Assembly: GCF_000717875.1 (NCBI RefSeq)
Contig: NZ_JOCT01000032.1
Span: 1 to 64,000 of the forward strand
DNA length: 64,000 nucleotides
Direction of reading: 5' to 3'
From: Streptomyces sp. NRRL S-455
Lineage (GTDB): Bacteria; Actinomycetota; Actinomycetes; Streptomycetales; Streptomycetaceae
This document shows positions 9,820 to 21,833 of the stretch, piece by piece; positions within the stretch are counted from its first letter, which is position 1; each line of letters opens with the position of its first letter. The position numbers and the translations under genes are program-made. The notes beneath the pieces are model-generated. The model saw nothing but the letters and a program-made list of their open reading frames with translations. It did not search any database and was not told the DNA's origin.

Positions 9820-9823
<4 letters not shown>
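7802..9823 (-). CDS. Cobaltochelatase accessory ATPase, ChlI-ChlD fusion
   Basis: 673 residues. The N-terminal AAA+ domain is ChlI/BchI-like ([16 protein letters not shown]-loop GEKGTAKST about 36-44, [17 protein letters not shown]). A Pro/Asp/Gly linker around 345-400 contains consecutive Asp-Pro repeats encoded by GGGTCC hexamers (about 8779-8803). The C-terminal von Willebrand A domain has the MIDAS motif DASGSM at 494-499. By analogy with magnesium chelatase it is the ATP-driven partner of CobN, replacing separate CobS and CobT. It overlaps cobN by 4 bp. No magnesium-chelatase pathway genes are nearby, which supports the cobalt role. Confidence 0.9.
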
Positions 9824-13472
<3,649 letters not shown>

Positions 13473-13476
<4 letters not shown>

Positions 13477-14984
13477 GCGGGCGCTCCCGGTGGAATGAAG
13501 GGCAGTCCTCGCGGCGCGCCCGACTCGATGAGCCGCCACAGCGCGTCCGTGTCCGCGTGCTGTTCGATCAGGTCGCCGAGCCGGTCGAGCTGCTCCTCGC
13601 GCAGCGCGGCGAACGAGGTGTCGGGCGCCGGCACGAAACGGCGGCCGGCGGCGGCCGCCACCTCGCGCAGGAAGGCCCGCCGGAAGCCGTCCGACTCCAG
13701 CGAGCCGTGCCAGTGCGTGCCCCAGGTCTGGCCGACCCGGCAACCGTCCAAGAAGGGGGTGCCGCCCTGGACGTCGGCCACCCCGTGGTGGATCTCGTAG
13801 CCCTCGACGCGCTCCCCGAGGGCCTCGCCCTCCGGCCGGGTGAGGGTCTTCTCCCGGGCGAACCGCACCCGCACGGGCAGGACCCCGAGCCCGTCGACAT
13901 GACCCCGGCGGCTCTCCACGTCGTCCTCGATGTGCTCGCCGAGGATCTGGAAACCGCCGCAGACGCCGAGCACGGGCCGCTGTTCGGCGGCCCTGCGCAC
14001 CAGCGCGTCGGCCAGCCCCCGCTCCCGGAGCCACTCCAGGGCCCGGACGGTGCCGCGCGTCCCGGGCACGATGACGAGGTCGGCGTCCGCCAGCTCCTCC
14101 GGCCGGTCCACGAACCGCACCACGACACCGGGTTCGGCGGCGAGGGCGTCCACGTCGGTGAAGTTGGACATGAGCGGCACGGCACAGACCGCGACCCGCA
14201 GCACGTCCTCACCGAGGGGCGGGGCGACGACGGACTCCCGCACCGCCCCCCGCAGCGACACGCGCAGCCCGTCCTCCTCATCGATCCCGAGCCCGTGCCG
14301 GAAGGGCAGCACACCGTACGTGCGCCGCCCGGTGAGGCCGTGCAGCATGTCGAGGCCGGGCTCCAGCAGGGAGACGTCGCCGCGGAACTTGTTGACGAGG
14401 AACCCCGCGACGCACTCCTGGTCCTCGGGCGACAGCAGCGCGACGGTCCCGAAGAAGGACGCGAACACCCCGCCCCGGTCGATGTCGCCGACGACGAGCA
14501 CGGGGAGCCCGGCACCCCGGGCGATCCCCATGTTGACGATGTCGGTCCGCCTGAGGTTGATCTCAGCCGGGCTCCCGGCCCCCTCACAGATCACCGCGTC
14601 ATACGTGCCCCGCAACTGCTCCAGGCAGTCCAGCACGGTCCCGAGCAGCTTCTGCTGCCGCCCGCCGTGGTAGCCGCGCGCAGTCATCTCCCCGACCGGC
14701 TTGCCCAGCAGCACGACCTGACTGCTCCGCTCGCCACCGGGCTTGAGCAGCACCGGGTTCATCAGCGCGGTCGGCTCGACGCGACAGGCCTGCGCCTGCA
14801 TGGCCTGCGCCCGCCCGATCTCCGCGCCCTCCCTCGTCACGAACGAGTTGAGGGACATGTTCTGCGCCTTGAAGGGCGCGACCTTGACGCCCTGCCGCAC
14901 CAGCCACCGGCAGATCCCGGCGGTCACGACGCTCTTGCCGGCGTCCGAGGTGGTACCGGCGACCAGAAGCCCACCGCCCGTCAT
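13473..14984 (-). CDS. cobQ: Cobyric acid synthase
   Basis: 503 residues. The N-terminal ATPase domain has [19 protein letters not shown] (P-loop about 10-18) and [13 protein letters not shown]; the C-terminal GATase1 domain has [13 protein letters not shown] with the nucleophilic Cys. It carries out four successive glutamine-dependent amidations (b, d, e, g) on adenosylcobyrinate a,c-diamide. The ATG at 14984 overlaps the cobD stop as ATGA. The related MurT/GatD-type amidotransferases are shorter and lack the AQNMSLNS segment, so the assignment is firm. Confidence 0.95.
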
Positions 14985-15922
14985 GACGTACGCCCCTTCA
15001 CGATGCGGCGCGCGGCGACACAGACGCCGAGCGCGAGCCAACTCACCCGCCTGGACAGCCGTACGGCCCGGTCGACGTCCCGGGTGCCGACGCTCCGCCC
15101 CGCCCCGTTGAGCACGGGCCGGTGCTCGACGCGCCCGCCGTACGACAGGGTCCCGCCGAGCCGCACCCCCAGCGCCCCCGCGAACGAGGCCTCCACGGGC
15201 CCGGCGTTGGGACTGGGATGCCGGGCGGCATCGGCACGCCAGGCGCGCACGGCTCCTCGTGGATCGTCCCCGGCGAGGGCGGCGAGCACGGCCGTCACCC
15301 GAGACCCGGGCCAGCCCGCGAGGTCGTCCAGCCGAGCCGAGGCCCACCCGAACCGCCGGTACCGAGGCGACTTGTGCCCGACCATGGCGTCCAGGGTGTT
15401 CACGGCCCGGAAGCCGAGCAGCCCCGGCACGCCGCCGACGGCCCCCCACACCAGGGCCCCCACCACGGCGTCGGAGGTGTTCTCGGCAACGGACTCGACG
15501 ACGGCCCGGGCGATCCCGTCGGCGTCGAGCGCCTGCGGATCCCGCCCGCACAGATGCGGCAACCGCGCCCGGGCCGCCTCGACGTCGCCCGCCTCCAGAG
15601 CCCGGCCGATCGCCCGCGCCTCGCGCGCGAGCGAAGTCCCCCCGACCACGGCCCAGGTGGCGGCGCCGGTCAGCGCGACGGAGGCGGCGGCGGAGCCGCG
15701 CACGGCACGTGTGGCGGCGGCCCCGAGCGCGACGGCGCTCCCGGCACACACCACGGCGTGCAGTGCGCCCCACCCCCGGTGGTCCCGCCACAACATCTGT
15801 TCCACGGCACCCGCGGCCCGTCCGAACGCGGCGACCGGATGCCCTCGGCGAGGATCGCCGAGCAGCAGGTCACCGATCAGACCGGCGGCGGCGCCGTACG
15901 CGAAAGCGCGCCCGGCACCCAT
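14981..15922 (-). CDS. cobD: Adenosylcobinamide-phosphate synthase, membrane protein (CobD/CbiB)
   Basis: A 313-residue polytopic membrane protein. [20 protein letters not shown] near the N-terminus and [27 protein letters not shown] in the middle are diagnostic CbiB sequences, and [21 protein letters not shown] is the central conserved helix. It joins the aminopropanol arm to adenosylcobyric acid. It is the first gene of the corrinoid operon, about 100 bp after the riboswitch. Its own ribosome site is weak, and a short leader ORF stops 4 bases before its ATG, which suggests coupling. Confidence 0.94.
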   Translation of the reverse strand: MGAGRAFAYGAAAGLIGDLLLGDPRRGHPVAAFGRAAGAVEQMLWRDHRGWGALHAVVCAGSAVALGAAATRAVRGSAAASVALTGAATWAVVGGTSLAREARAIGRALEAGDVEAARARLPHLCGRDPQALDADGIARAVVESVAENTSDAVVGALVWGAVGGVPGLLGFRAVNTLDAMVGHKSPRYRRFGWASARLDDLAGWPGSRVTAVLAALAGDDPRGAVRAWRADAARHPSPNAGPVEASFAGALGVRLGGTLSYGGRVEHRPVLNGAGRSVGTRDVDRAVRLSRRVSWLALGVCVAARRIVKGRTS

Positions 15923-15926
15923 GGGC

Positions 15927-15986
15927 TCAGCCGGCCGACGGGGCAGGCAGGGGCGGGGTGCTGAACCTCGAACGGCAGCCGCGCAT
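15927..15986 (-). CDS. Possible 19-residue leader ORF before cobD
   Basis: An ATG at 15986 opens a 19-codon ORF (MRGCRSRFSTPPLPAPSAG) ending TGA at 15927, four bases before the cobD ATG. TGAGGAC lies about 11 bases upstream of its start. It sits just after the riboswitch, where translation control would act. The cobD ATG lacks a good ribosome site of its own, so ribosomes finishing this ORF could reinitiate on cobD. It may be chance; there is no family match I recognise. Confidence 0.4.
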   Translation of the reverse strand: MRGCRSRFSTPPLPAPSAG

Positions 15987-16023
15987 GGCGATACGTGTCC
16001 TCACTCAGGGTGTCCGCGCCCTG

Positions 16024-16162
16024 GTTCGACGAGACCGGCGGTGAGAGTTCCTGGCTCCCGGGGATGTGCTACCCCGGTGACAGTGGCGGGACCGCGCCGG
16101 ACTTCCACCGGCTTCCTCTCCTGCCGCCGTACTGGCCCCGGCAGTCCACCACGGCCACGAAC
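16024..16162 (-). promoter_or_regulatory. Cobalamin (adenosylcobalamin) riboswitch
   Basis: Read on the minus strand, the conserved core is plain: GGAAGCCGGTG, then GTCCGGCGCGG, then TCCCGCCACTGT (16079-16117), and a B12-box-like GAGCCAGGAACTCTC (about 16037-16057). GUUCG at 16158-16162 can pair with CGAAC at 16024-16028 to close P1. It heads the corrinoid operon, so high cobalamin should lower expression of cobD and the genes after it. A CAGGG/CCCTG hairpin follows immediately (about 16006-16023) and may be part of the expression platform. Confidence 0.93.
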
Positions 16163-16218
16163 AGTCGTCAACTTGCCGTTGACCTGCGCGGGGAGAGTGT
16201 GGAGAACCCCACACGACA

Positions 16219-16257
16219 GCCGGGCGGCACCGGGCCGAAAGCCCCGTACCGCCCGGC
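16219..16257 (-). terminator. Hairpin terminator behind the pit operon
   Basis: GCCGGGCGG pairs with CCGCCCGGC, and the stem continues inward through ACCGGGC/GCCCCGT with one mismatch and a small loop. It begins 14 bp past the stop of the 73-residue membrane protein gene and ends transcription before the riboswitch promoter region. No T-run follows, as is common in Streptomyces. Confidence 0.65.
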
Positions 16258-16271
16258 ACAAGTGACCGTGG

Positions 16272-16493
16272 TCAGGCCACGATCAGATAGATCCCGTATC
16301 CCACGGCCGCCGCACACGCCGCGAAACACGCGTACGCGCCGGTGACCGCGAGCCCCGCGGATCCGCCCTGCGCCACCGCCCGCTCCTGCCGCGACAGGCC
16401 GACGATGCCGAGGGTGAACAGGCCCACCAGGGCCACCGTGACCACGAGGCTGACGCCGAAGACGGAGCCGAGGGCCGCCCAGTCGATCTTCAT
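16272..16493 (-). CDS. Small two-TM membrane protein next to Pit
   Basis: 73 residues with two hydrophobic segments (about 12-33 and 49-72) separated by a short basic loop containing LSRQERAVAQGG. I know of no assigned function. It follows the phosphate transporter gene with a 32-bp gap on the same strand, so it is probably cotranscribed and could be an accessory of phosphate uptake. AAGGAAGAG precedes the ATG with slightly long spacing. Confidence 0.75.
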   Translation of the reverse strand: MKIDWAALGSVFGVSLVVTVALVGLFTLGIVGLSRQERAVAQGGSAGLAVTGAYACFAACAAAVGYGIYLIVA

Positions 16494-16525
16494 CTCAGAG
16501 ACTCTTCCTTGTAACCCGGTGGGCT

Positions 16526-17773
16526 TCAGACCGTGGTGGTCGTGGACGGGGCCCGTTCGGATGTGGCCTGGGCGGGGAACGCGGGGACCGGCTCGTCCGT
16601 GGCCGTGCCACCCGCGGGCGGCGGGGTCACCGCGGCCATCGCCGTGGTCACCACACCGGCCGGCTCCGTCTCCTCGGTGTCGTTGACGTTGGTGTGGTCG
16701 ACGACCTCACGCCGCGAGAGCTTCCAGATCACCGCGCTGGACGCGACGAGGAAGACCGCCACTGCCGCCGTACCCCAGTCGCCGAAGTCGGTGACGTACT
16801 CCGCGAGCGCGCCCACCAGGGCCGCCGCCGGCAGCGTCAGGCCCCAGGCGACGAACATCCGGGTCGCCGTCGACCAGCGGACGACACCGCCCTTGCGGCC
16901 GAGGCCCGCGCCCATCACCGCGCCGGAGACGGAGTGGGTGGTGGAGAGGGAGAAGCCGAGGTGGGAGGAGGCCAGGATGACCGTCGCCGCACTGGTCTGG
17001 GCGGCGAAGCCCTGCTGCGGCTGGAGGTCGGTCAGGCCCTTGCCCATGGTGCGGATGATGCGCCAGCCACCGAGGTACGTGCCGAGCGCGATCGCGATGC
17101 CCGCCGACAGGATGACCCACATGGGCGGGTCGGAGTCGGGCGCGACGGCGCCGCCGGCGACCAGGGCGAGGGTGATGACACCCATCGTCTTCTGGGCGTC
17201 GTTGGTGCCGTGCGCCAGGGAGACCAGGCCGGCCGAGGCGATCTGGCCGGCCCGGTAGCCCTTCTCGGACGCCTTGCCGTCGGCCTTCTTCCCCAGGGAG
17301 TACGTCAGCCGCGTGGCCAGCATCGCCGCGATGCCCGCCACCAGCGGGGCGGCGATCGCCGGGATCAGGACCTTGGTCACCAGCACGTCACCGTGCACCG
17401 CGCCGACGCCCGCCGAGGCGATCGTGGCGCCGATCAGGCCGCCCATGAGGGCGTGCGAGGAACTGGACGGCAGACCGACCAGCCAGGTCAGCAGGTTCCA
17501 GAGGATCGCTCCGACCAGGGCGGCGAAGATGACCTCGGGTCGTATACCGGCCTCGTCGACGAGGCCCTTGGAGATCGTGTTGGCGACTTCGACGGACAGG
17601 AAGGCGCCGACCAGGTTCAGGACCGCGGACATGGCCACCGCGACCTTGGGCCTCATGGCGCCCGTGGAAATGGTCGTGGCCATCGCGTTCGCGGTGTCGT
17701 GGAAACCGTTCGTGAAATCGAACGCGAGTGCGGTTACCACCACAATCGCGAGGATCAGCGAGAAGCTTTCCAT
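16526..17773 (-). CDS. pit: Low-affinity inorganic phosphate transporter, PiT family
   Basis: A 415-residue polytopic protein. The duplicated PiT signature is visible: FDFTNGFHDTANAMATTIS near residue 20 and SLAHGTNDAQKTMGVI in the second half, each with the GxND/GFHD phosphate-pathway motif. Members import metal-phosphate using the proton gradient. The C-terminal ~60 residues are hydrophilic (Thr/Pro rich), likely cytoplasmic. A PHO box lies 48-69 bp upstream of the ATG, so PhoP control is likely. Homologues in Streptomyces are called PitH1 and PitH2; I cannot say which this is. Confidence 0.92.
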   Translation of the reverse strand: MESFSLILAIVVVTALAFDFTNGFHDTANAMATTISTGAMRPKVAVAMSAVLNLVGAFLSVEVANTISKGLVDEAGIRPEVIFAALVGAILWNLLTWLVGLPSSSSHALMGGLIGATIASAGVGAVHGDVLVTKVLIPAIAAPLVAGIAAMLATRLTYSLGKKADGKASEKGYRAGQIASAGLVSLAHGTNDAQKTMGVITLALVAGGAVAPDSDPPMWVILSAGIAIALGTYLGGWRIIRTMGKGLTDLQPQQGFAAQTSAATVILASSHLGFSLSTTHSVSGAVMGAGLGRKGGVVRWSTATRMFVAWGLTLPAAALVGALAEYVTDFGDWGTAAVAVFLVASSAVIWKLSRREVVDHTNVNDTEETEPAGVVTTAMAAVTPPPAGGTATDEPVPAFPAQATSERAPSTTTTV

Positions 17774-17820
17774 TTACCCAGGCAATCGTTCGAGGTCGTT
17801 GGTCGGACGAACGTAGGTAA

Positions 17821-17842
17821 CCCGAGTGAACGGAAGATGAAC
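17821..17842 (-). promoter_or_regulatory. PHO box (two PhoP direct-repeat units) upstream of pit
   Basis: On the minus strand two adjacent 11-bp units read GTTCATCTTCC and GTTCACTCGGG. Both match the Streptomyces PhoP unit GTTCACC plus a variable tail. A looser third unit (GGTTACCTACG, then TTCGTCC) follows toward pit. The location, 48 bp before the ATG, suits activation or tuning of pit by the PhoRP system under phosphate limitation. Confidence 0.8.
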
Positions 17843-18026
17843 TGGGAGGGGCGCAGGGGTGTCCACAAACGAGGGTTGGTGTTCCGCCCTGCCGTCAGGC
17901 CTCCCATGTGCCCGTGAACGGGGCGCCTCGCACGGACAGTTTCAGTCGATCGAGTGACCCTGCAGAGGGTTCTGATCACCCGACAGGGTGATGCTGTGGG
18001 GCGCGCCCGACTGGCAGGATCGCCGC

Positions 18027-18758
18027 ATGGCTGAGCAGCGAGGCGAGGAACCGGACACCGGCGGCGTCCTGGACGGCGGAGGGGACGTGGGGGAGTCGCG
18101 GCGGAGGGAGGCGCACCCCGAGGAGGCGCGTGCCTGGGAGGACCTCGTCACCACGGCCCGCCGGACCGTCTCCGAGGGCCTCGTCGTGGGCACGTCCGGC
18201 AACGTCTCCGTGCGGGTCGGGGACACGGTCCTGGTCACGCCGTCGGGCGTCCCCTACGACCGGCTGGCACCGGACGACGTCACCGGCGTCGGCCTCGACG
18301 GACGGCAGGTCCTCGGCACACTCGTCCCGACCAGCGAGCTGCCCATGCACCTCGCGGTCTACGCCACGACCGACGCCCGTGCCGTCGTGCACACCCACGC
18401 CGTGCACGCGACGGCCGTCTCGACGCTCGTGAGCGAGCTGCCACTGATCCACTACATGGCCGCCGCGCTCGGTGGCCCCGTCCGGGTGGCCCCGTACGCC
18501 ACCTACGGCACCGACGAGTTGGCCGAAAACATGCTGAACGCCCTCGCCGGCCGCTCCGGGTGCCTCCTCCAGAACCACGGCACCGTCGCCTACGGCACCT
18601 CATTGGACCAGGCCTTCGACCGCACGGCCCAGCTGGAGTGGATGTGCCGCCTGTGGCTGACCGCCACGTCGGTACCGGGCCTGTCCCCGAGCCTGCTGTC
18701 CCGGGAGCAACTGGCCGAGGTGGAGGAGCGGCTGCGCGGCTACGGCCAGCGCCGCTGA
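18027..18758 (+). CDS. Class II aldolase/adducin family protein
   Basis: 243 residues of the zinc-dependent class II aldolase fold (L-fuculose-phosphate aldolase type). Visible are TSGNVSVRVGD, PTSELPMHLAVYATTDARAVVHTHAVHATA with the two zinc-ligand His of HTH, and LLQNHGTVAYG with the third His region. Family members cleave sugar phosphates such as L-fuculose-1-P or L-ribulose-5-P; the substrate here is unknown. The ATG at 18027 has AGGA eight bases upstream. It is a single gene divergent from pit, and a MITE-like repeat begins 6 bp after its stop. Confidence 0.85.
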   Translation: MAEQRGEEPDTGGVLDGGGDVGESRRREAHPEEARAWEDLVTTARRTVSEGLVVGTSGNVSVRVGDTVLVTPSGVPYDRLAPDDVTGVGLDGRQVLGTLVPTSELPMHLAVYATTDARAVVHTHAVHATAVSTLVSELPLIHYMAAALGGPVRVAPYATYGTDELAENMLNALAGRSGCLLQNHGTVAYGTSLDQAFDRTAQLEWMCRLWLTATSVPGLSPSLLSREQLAEVEERLRGYGQRR

Positions 18759-18763
18759 CCCTC

Positions 18764-18966
18764 AGGGGTCCTTTCACTGTGAGCGCCCGGGTCGCGCGGC
18801 CTGGCACCGCGCCTCGCCGCGTTGCCGAAAAGCCCTGGTAGCTCCTCCCCCGAGCTCTCGGCTCCGCTCGAGCAGGGGGCACCCCCATCGAGGGCTCTCC
18901 GGCGCCTTGCGATGCACGGCACCAGACCACGCGACCTGATCGAGCGCTCACAGTGAAAGGACCCCA
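18764..18966. repeat. Long palindromic MITE-like element, copy 1
   Basis: The arms at 18765-18786 and 18944-18965 are perfect 22-bp inverted repeats (starting GGGGTCCTTTCACTGTGAG). Homology continues imperfectly inward for about 50 bp per arm, through TCGCG, CTGG and CACCG. The same sequence family recurs at 41083-41187, so it is a dispersed element. This copy is longer because its centre holds a second short palindrome (18844-18887). It fills most of the 307-bp gap between the aldolase and hydrolase genes and encodes no transposase. Confidence 0.75.
18844..18887. repeat. Short CTCCCCC...GGGGG-CACCCCCA palindrome nested in copy 1
   Basis: CTCCTCCCCCGAGCTCTCGG, then CTCCGCTCGAGCAGGGGG, then CACCCCCAT. 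The architecture (C-run, loop with inverted arms, G-run, CCCCCA end) matches the pieces at 40703-40737 and 54275-54313. From memory this is a common dispersed Streptomyces sequence. Its nesting suggests it entered the larger element secondarily. Confidence 0.6.
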
Positions 18967-19065
18967 CCGCCACACCCCTCGCGGCTGACCACCGGGAGCC
19001 TCGCGCCCTCACCCCGCCGCCCCCTCCCACTGGTCGCCCGCCCGGTCCGCCAGGACACTGGAGGG

Positions 19066-20193
19066 ATGCGCACCGCCACAGCGACGGCCGCCGCCGTCTC
19101 CGCCGTGATAGGAGCCGGCGCGGTCGCCGTGGCGGCCGGCCGACTGGCCAGCGACGCCGCGCTCAAGGCACCTCCGGGCAGGCCACTGCCCACCGAACCC
19201 CGGCTGACCGTGCACGCCACGGCAGGCGGGCGGATCAGCCTCACCCGTGACCTGGCCGCCCTCCGGCCCGGCCGCTACGGCCTCTCGGGCGACGGCTCAC
19301 ACGCGGTCGTCGGCCCCGTCCTGTCCGACGCGCCGGGCACCGCCGACACCGTCGTACGCCGCCTCGAACGCGTCACCCACGGCACCCTGGAGCCCGGCGA
19401 CAAGGTCTGGCTGACCCCGAACGTGTACGTCGGCAACCCGAGTTCCGCCCTCGGCATCGAACACGCCGACATCGACATCCCCGGCGAACTCGGTGCCCTG
19501 CCCGCGTGGTTCGTGCCCGGCGCCCGGGACACCTGGGTGATCGCCGTGCACGGCCTGGGCACCACCCGCGAAGTCGCCATGAACGTCATGGGGTTCCTGC
19601 ACCGCAGCCACTTCCCGGTGCTCGCCCTCGCCTACCGCGGCGACCTGGGCGCGCCCCGCCCGCCCGACGGCCTGAACCACTTCGGCGAGACCGAGTGGCG
19701 CGACCTGGACGCGGCGATCCGCTACGCGGTGCGGTACGGCGCCCGGCAGGTCGTCCTGCACGGCTGGTCCACCGGCGCCACCATGGCCCTGCGCGCCGCG
19801 GAGCGGTCCGGGCTGCGCGACCGCGTCTCCGGGCTGGTCCTGGACTCCCCGGTGCTCAGCTGGGAGACCACCCTGCGCGCCCTCGCCGCAGCCCGCCGTG
19901 TCCCGGCCCCCCTGCTGCCGCTGGCCGTCCGCGCCGCACAGGGCCGCACCGGCCTGTACGGCGACCGCGCCGCGGCCACCGCCCCCGCCGACGGGCTCCG
20001 CGTCCCCGCGCTCCTCGTCCACGGGCCGGACGACACGGTGGCCCCCTGGCGGCTCTCCCGCCGGCTCGCCGACGCCCGCCCGGACATGGTCACCTTCCAC
20101 CGCGTCGCCGGCGCTCCCCACGGAGCGATGTGGAACGCCGCCCCACAGGCCTACGAGGAGGCACTGCGACGCTTCCTGACGCCTCTGATGTGA
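19066..20193 (+). CDS. Alpha/beta hydrolase, probably membrane-anchored or secreted
   Basis: 375 residues. An N-terminal hydrophobic segment (about 5-30, Ala/Val rich) looks like a signal or anchor with no lipobox. A ~120-residue domain of unknown type precedes the hydrolase core. The core shows the oxyanion HGLG in VIAVHGLGTTRE, the nucleophile elbow GWSTG, an acidic HGPDDT loop and the catalytic His in AGAPHGAMW. The family hydrolyses esters, amides or peptides; the substrate is not predictable. GGAGG sits unusually close (one base) to the ATG. Confidence 0.82.
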   Translation: MRTATATAAAVSAVIGAGAVAVAAGRLASDAALKAPPGRPLPTEPRLTVHATAGGRISLTRDLAALRPGRYGLSGDGSHAVVGPVLSDAPGTADTVVRRLERVTHGTLEPGDKVWLTPNVYVGNPSSALGIEHADIDIPGELGALPAWFVPGARDTWVIAVHGLGTTREVAMNVMGFLHRSHFPVLALAYRGDLGAPRPPDGLNHFGETEWRDLDAAIRYAVRYGARQVVLHGWSTGATMALRAAERSGLRDRVSGLVLDSPVLSWETTLRALAAARRVPAPLLPLAVRAAQGRTGLYGDRAAATAPADGLRVPALLVHGPDDTVAPWRLSRRLADARPDMVTFHRVAGAPHGAMWNAAPQAYEEALRRFLTPLM

Positions 20194-20395
20194 CGCCCCA
20201 CAGGGACACCGCCCTGCCGCAAACCACGATCTCTCGCGCTCACCGGCGACCGGTCGCGATGATTCCGTTTAGCGTCGTATCACTGGCTTGTTCCCGGCCC
20301 TCGGCCACTCCGGGGAACCTGTGCGTTGGCCATCCCCGTCGCCCGCCGTGACATTCCGTTTGGGTTTTCGGACCGTCAACCGGAAGACTGCCCCC

Positions 20396-21799
20396 GTGAC
20401 GTCCCGTATCCCGCGCGACTCCAGGCTCCGACTCGTCCGCCCGCGACCCCTGGCCGCCGCCCCCAGAGCGATGAACCAGCGGCGCTCGCGCCGACCCGCC
20501 CCGCGCCCTCCGGAGGGCACCCCGGCACCGGCGGAACTGGCGAGAATGGCACGCTCAGGTCTGGCCGGCGCGGCCCGCGTCGCCCGCTGGGCCGACACGG
20601 CACTCGGCCCCGGCCGCGGCAGCGCCACCGCCGACGGCAAGGCCACCCTCTCCGACGCGACCGCCGAACAGGCCGCGCGCGAGCTGGGCCTGACCCCGGC
20701 TCAGGTCAGAGCCGACTGGGACACCGCCCGCCTCGCCGGGCTCGTCGAGGTGCACGGCGGCAGCGCCCGCCCCGGCTGGCGTCTGCGCGCCTGGGACCGC
20801 GACGACAGCGCCGTCCTGCGCGGCTGGGTCGCCCTCTTCGACGCCTGGTCGCTCGCCTACCCGGAGCCCGGGGACCACGAGCCCGCCGCCGTCGCCGAGG
20901 TCGTCTCGGCCATGCCGCAGACGCTCTCCTTCCTCCAGCTGTCCGCAGGCCCCGTCCCCGTGGAGCAGCTCCTCGACCTGCTGGAGCAGCGCGTCACCGA
21001 GCTGCGCACCGCACGCTGCGAGATCCCCTACGGCCCACAGCCCGAGCCGCGAGCGGCCGAGCCCGAGCCCACCGACGCCCCGCTGGCGCCCCTCCTCGAC
21101 TGGGCCCTGCGCGCCCTCGCCTCCGTCGGCGCCCTCACCTACGGCGACGGCCAGGCCACGCTCACCCCGCTCGGCAACTGGGCCGTCTGGGTCAAGCTGG
21201 AGCAGATCTGCGTCGCCGCGCAGAGCCCCGCCGGGAACATCGAGCAGGCCGCCGAGGACATGCTCCGCGGCTGCGCCCAGCTGCGCCCGAACGCGGCCCG
21301 CGCCGAGTACCGCGCCTGGCTCGCCGCCCGCCCCGTCGGCAGCGCCGTCACGGAACTCCTCGGCGCCGCCCGCGGTGAGGACGCCCTGCTGCGCGGCCTG
21401 GCCTTCGAGGCCCTGCGCGTGGTCGGCGCCCCCGCCGAGCCGGACGTCCGTGCCGTGCTGGACGAGCCCACGCTCAGGCCCTACGCGCTGCTGTGGCTGG
21501 CCGAGCACGACGGGGCCGACCCGGAGGACGCCCACGAGGTGCTCACCCGGGAGGAGGCGACCTGGCTCTGGGTGGACACCGCGGCCGCCGTCGCCGACCA
21601 CGGGGAGGCCCCGCTGCTCGTCCGCCACCTGGAGTCCGCGGTGCAGCCGACCATCCCGATGCTCCTGGACGAGGTCCGTGCCGTGGGCCACCCGCGCACC
21701 GTGCAGGTCCTGGTCGCCCTGGCCGCGGCCCACCCCGACCCGGCGCTGGCCAAGGCCGTCCGCCGGGCCGCCTTCCAGGTGCACACCGGCGGCAGCTGA
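20396..21799 (+). CDS. Conserved hypothetical protein, Ala/Leu-rich helical
   Basis: 467 residues from a GTG at 20396 (GGAAG nine bases upstream); an ATG at 20471 is an alternative that removes 25 basic residues. The first ~60 residues are Arg/Pro rich. The next ~80 contain a winged-helix-like stretch (LSDATAEQAARELGLTPAQV ending RLAGLVEV). The last ~150 look like HEAT-type helical repeats (LLRGLAFEALRVVGAPAEPD; RPYALLWLAEHDG). I do not recognise a named family or function. It is monocistronic and convergent with the VOC gene. Confidence 0.72.
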   Translation: MTSRIPRDSRLRLVRPRPLAAAPRAMNQRRSRRPAPRPPEGTPAPAELARMARSGLAGAARVARWADTALGPGRGSATADGKATLSDATAEQAARELGLTPAQVRADWDTARLAGLVEVHGGSARPGWRLRAWDRDDSAVLRGWVALFDAWSLAYPEPGDHEPAAVAEVVSAMPQTLSFLQLSAGPVPVEQLLDLLEQRVTELRTARCEIPYGPQPEPRAAEPEPTDAPLAPLLDWALRALASVGALTYGDGQATLTPLGNWAVWVKLEQICVAAQSPAGNIEQAAEDMLRGCAQLRPNAARAEYRAWLAARPVGSAVTELLGAARGEDALLRGLAFEALRVVGAPAEPDVRAVLDEPTLRPYALLWLAEHDGADPEDAHEVLTREEATWLWVDTAAAVADHGEAPLLVRHLESAVQPTIPMLLDEVRAVGHPRTVQVLVALAAAHPDPALAKAVRRAAFQVHTGGS

Positions 21800-21803
21800 C
21801 CCG

Positions 21804-21824
21804 GGGCCGGCCGTCCGCCGGCCC
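21804..21824. terminator. Bidirectional hairpin between convergent genes
   Basis: GGGCCGGC and GCCGGCCC pair perfectly around a CGTCC loop, 4 bp after the stop of the upstream gene and 10 bp from the stop of the convergent VOC gene. It can serve both strands. Confidence 0.6.
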
Positions 21825-21833
21825 AGGGGGGCG

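Noticed and set aside
13477..14034. N-terminal extension of cobN
   Set aside because: Lies inside cobQ in another frame and gives Arg/Gly-rich sequence; the ATG at 13476 with ATGA coupling is better.
13557..16265. 902-codon plus-strand frame opposite cobQ-cobD and across the riboswitch
   Set aside because: Shadow of real minus-strand genes; it crosses two gene boundaries and the riboswitch.
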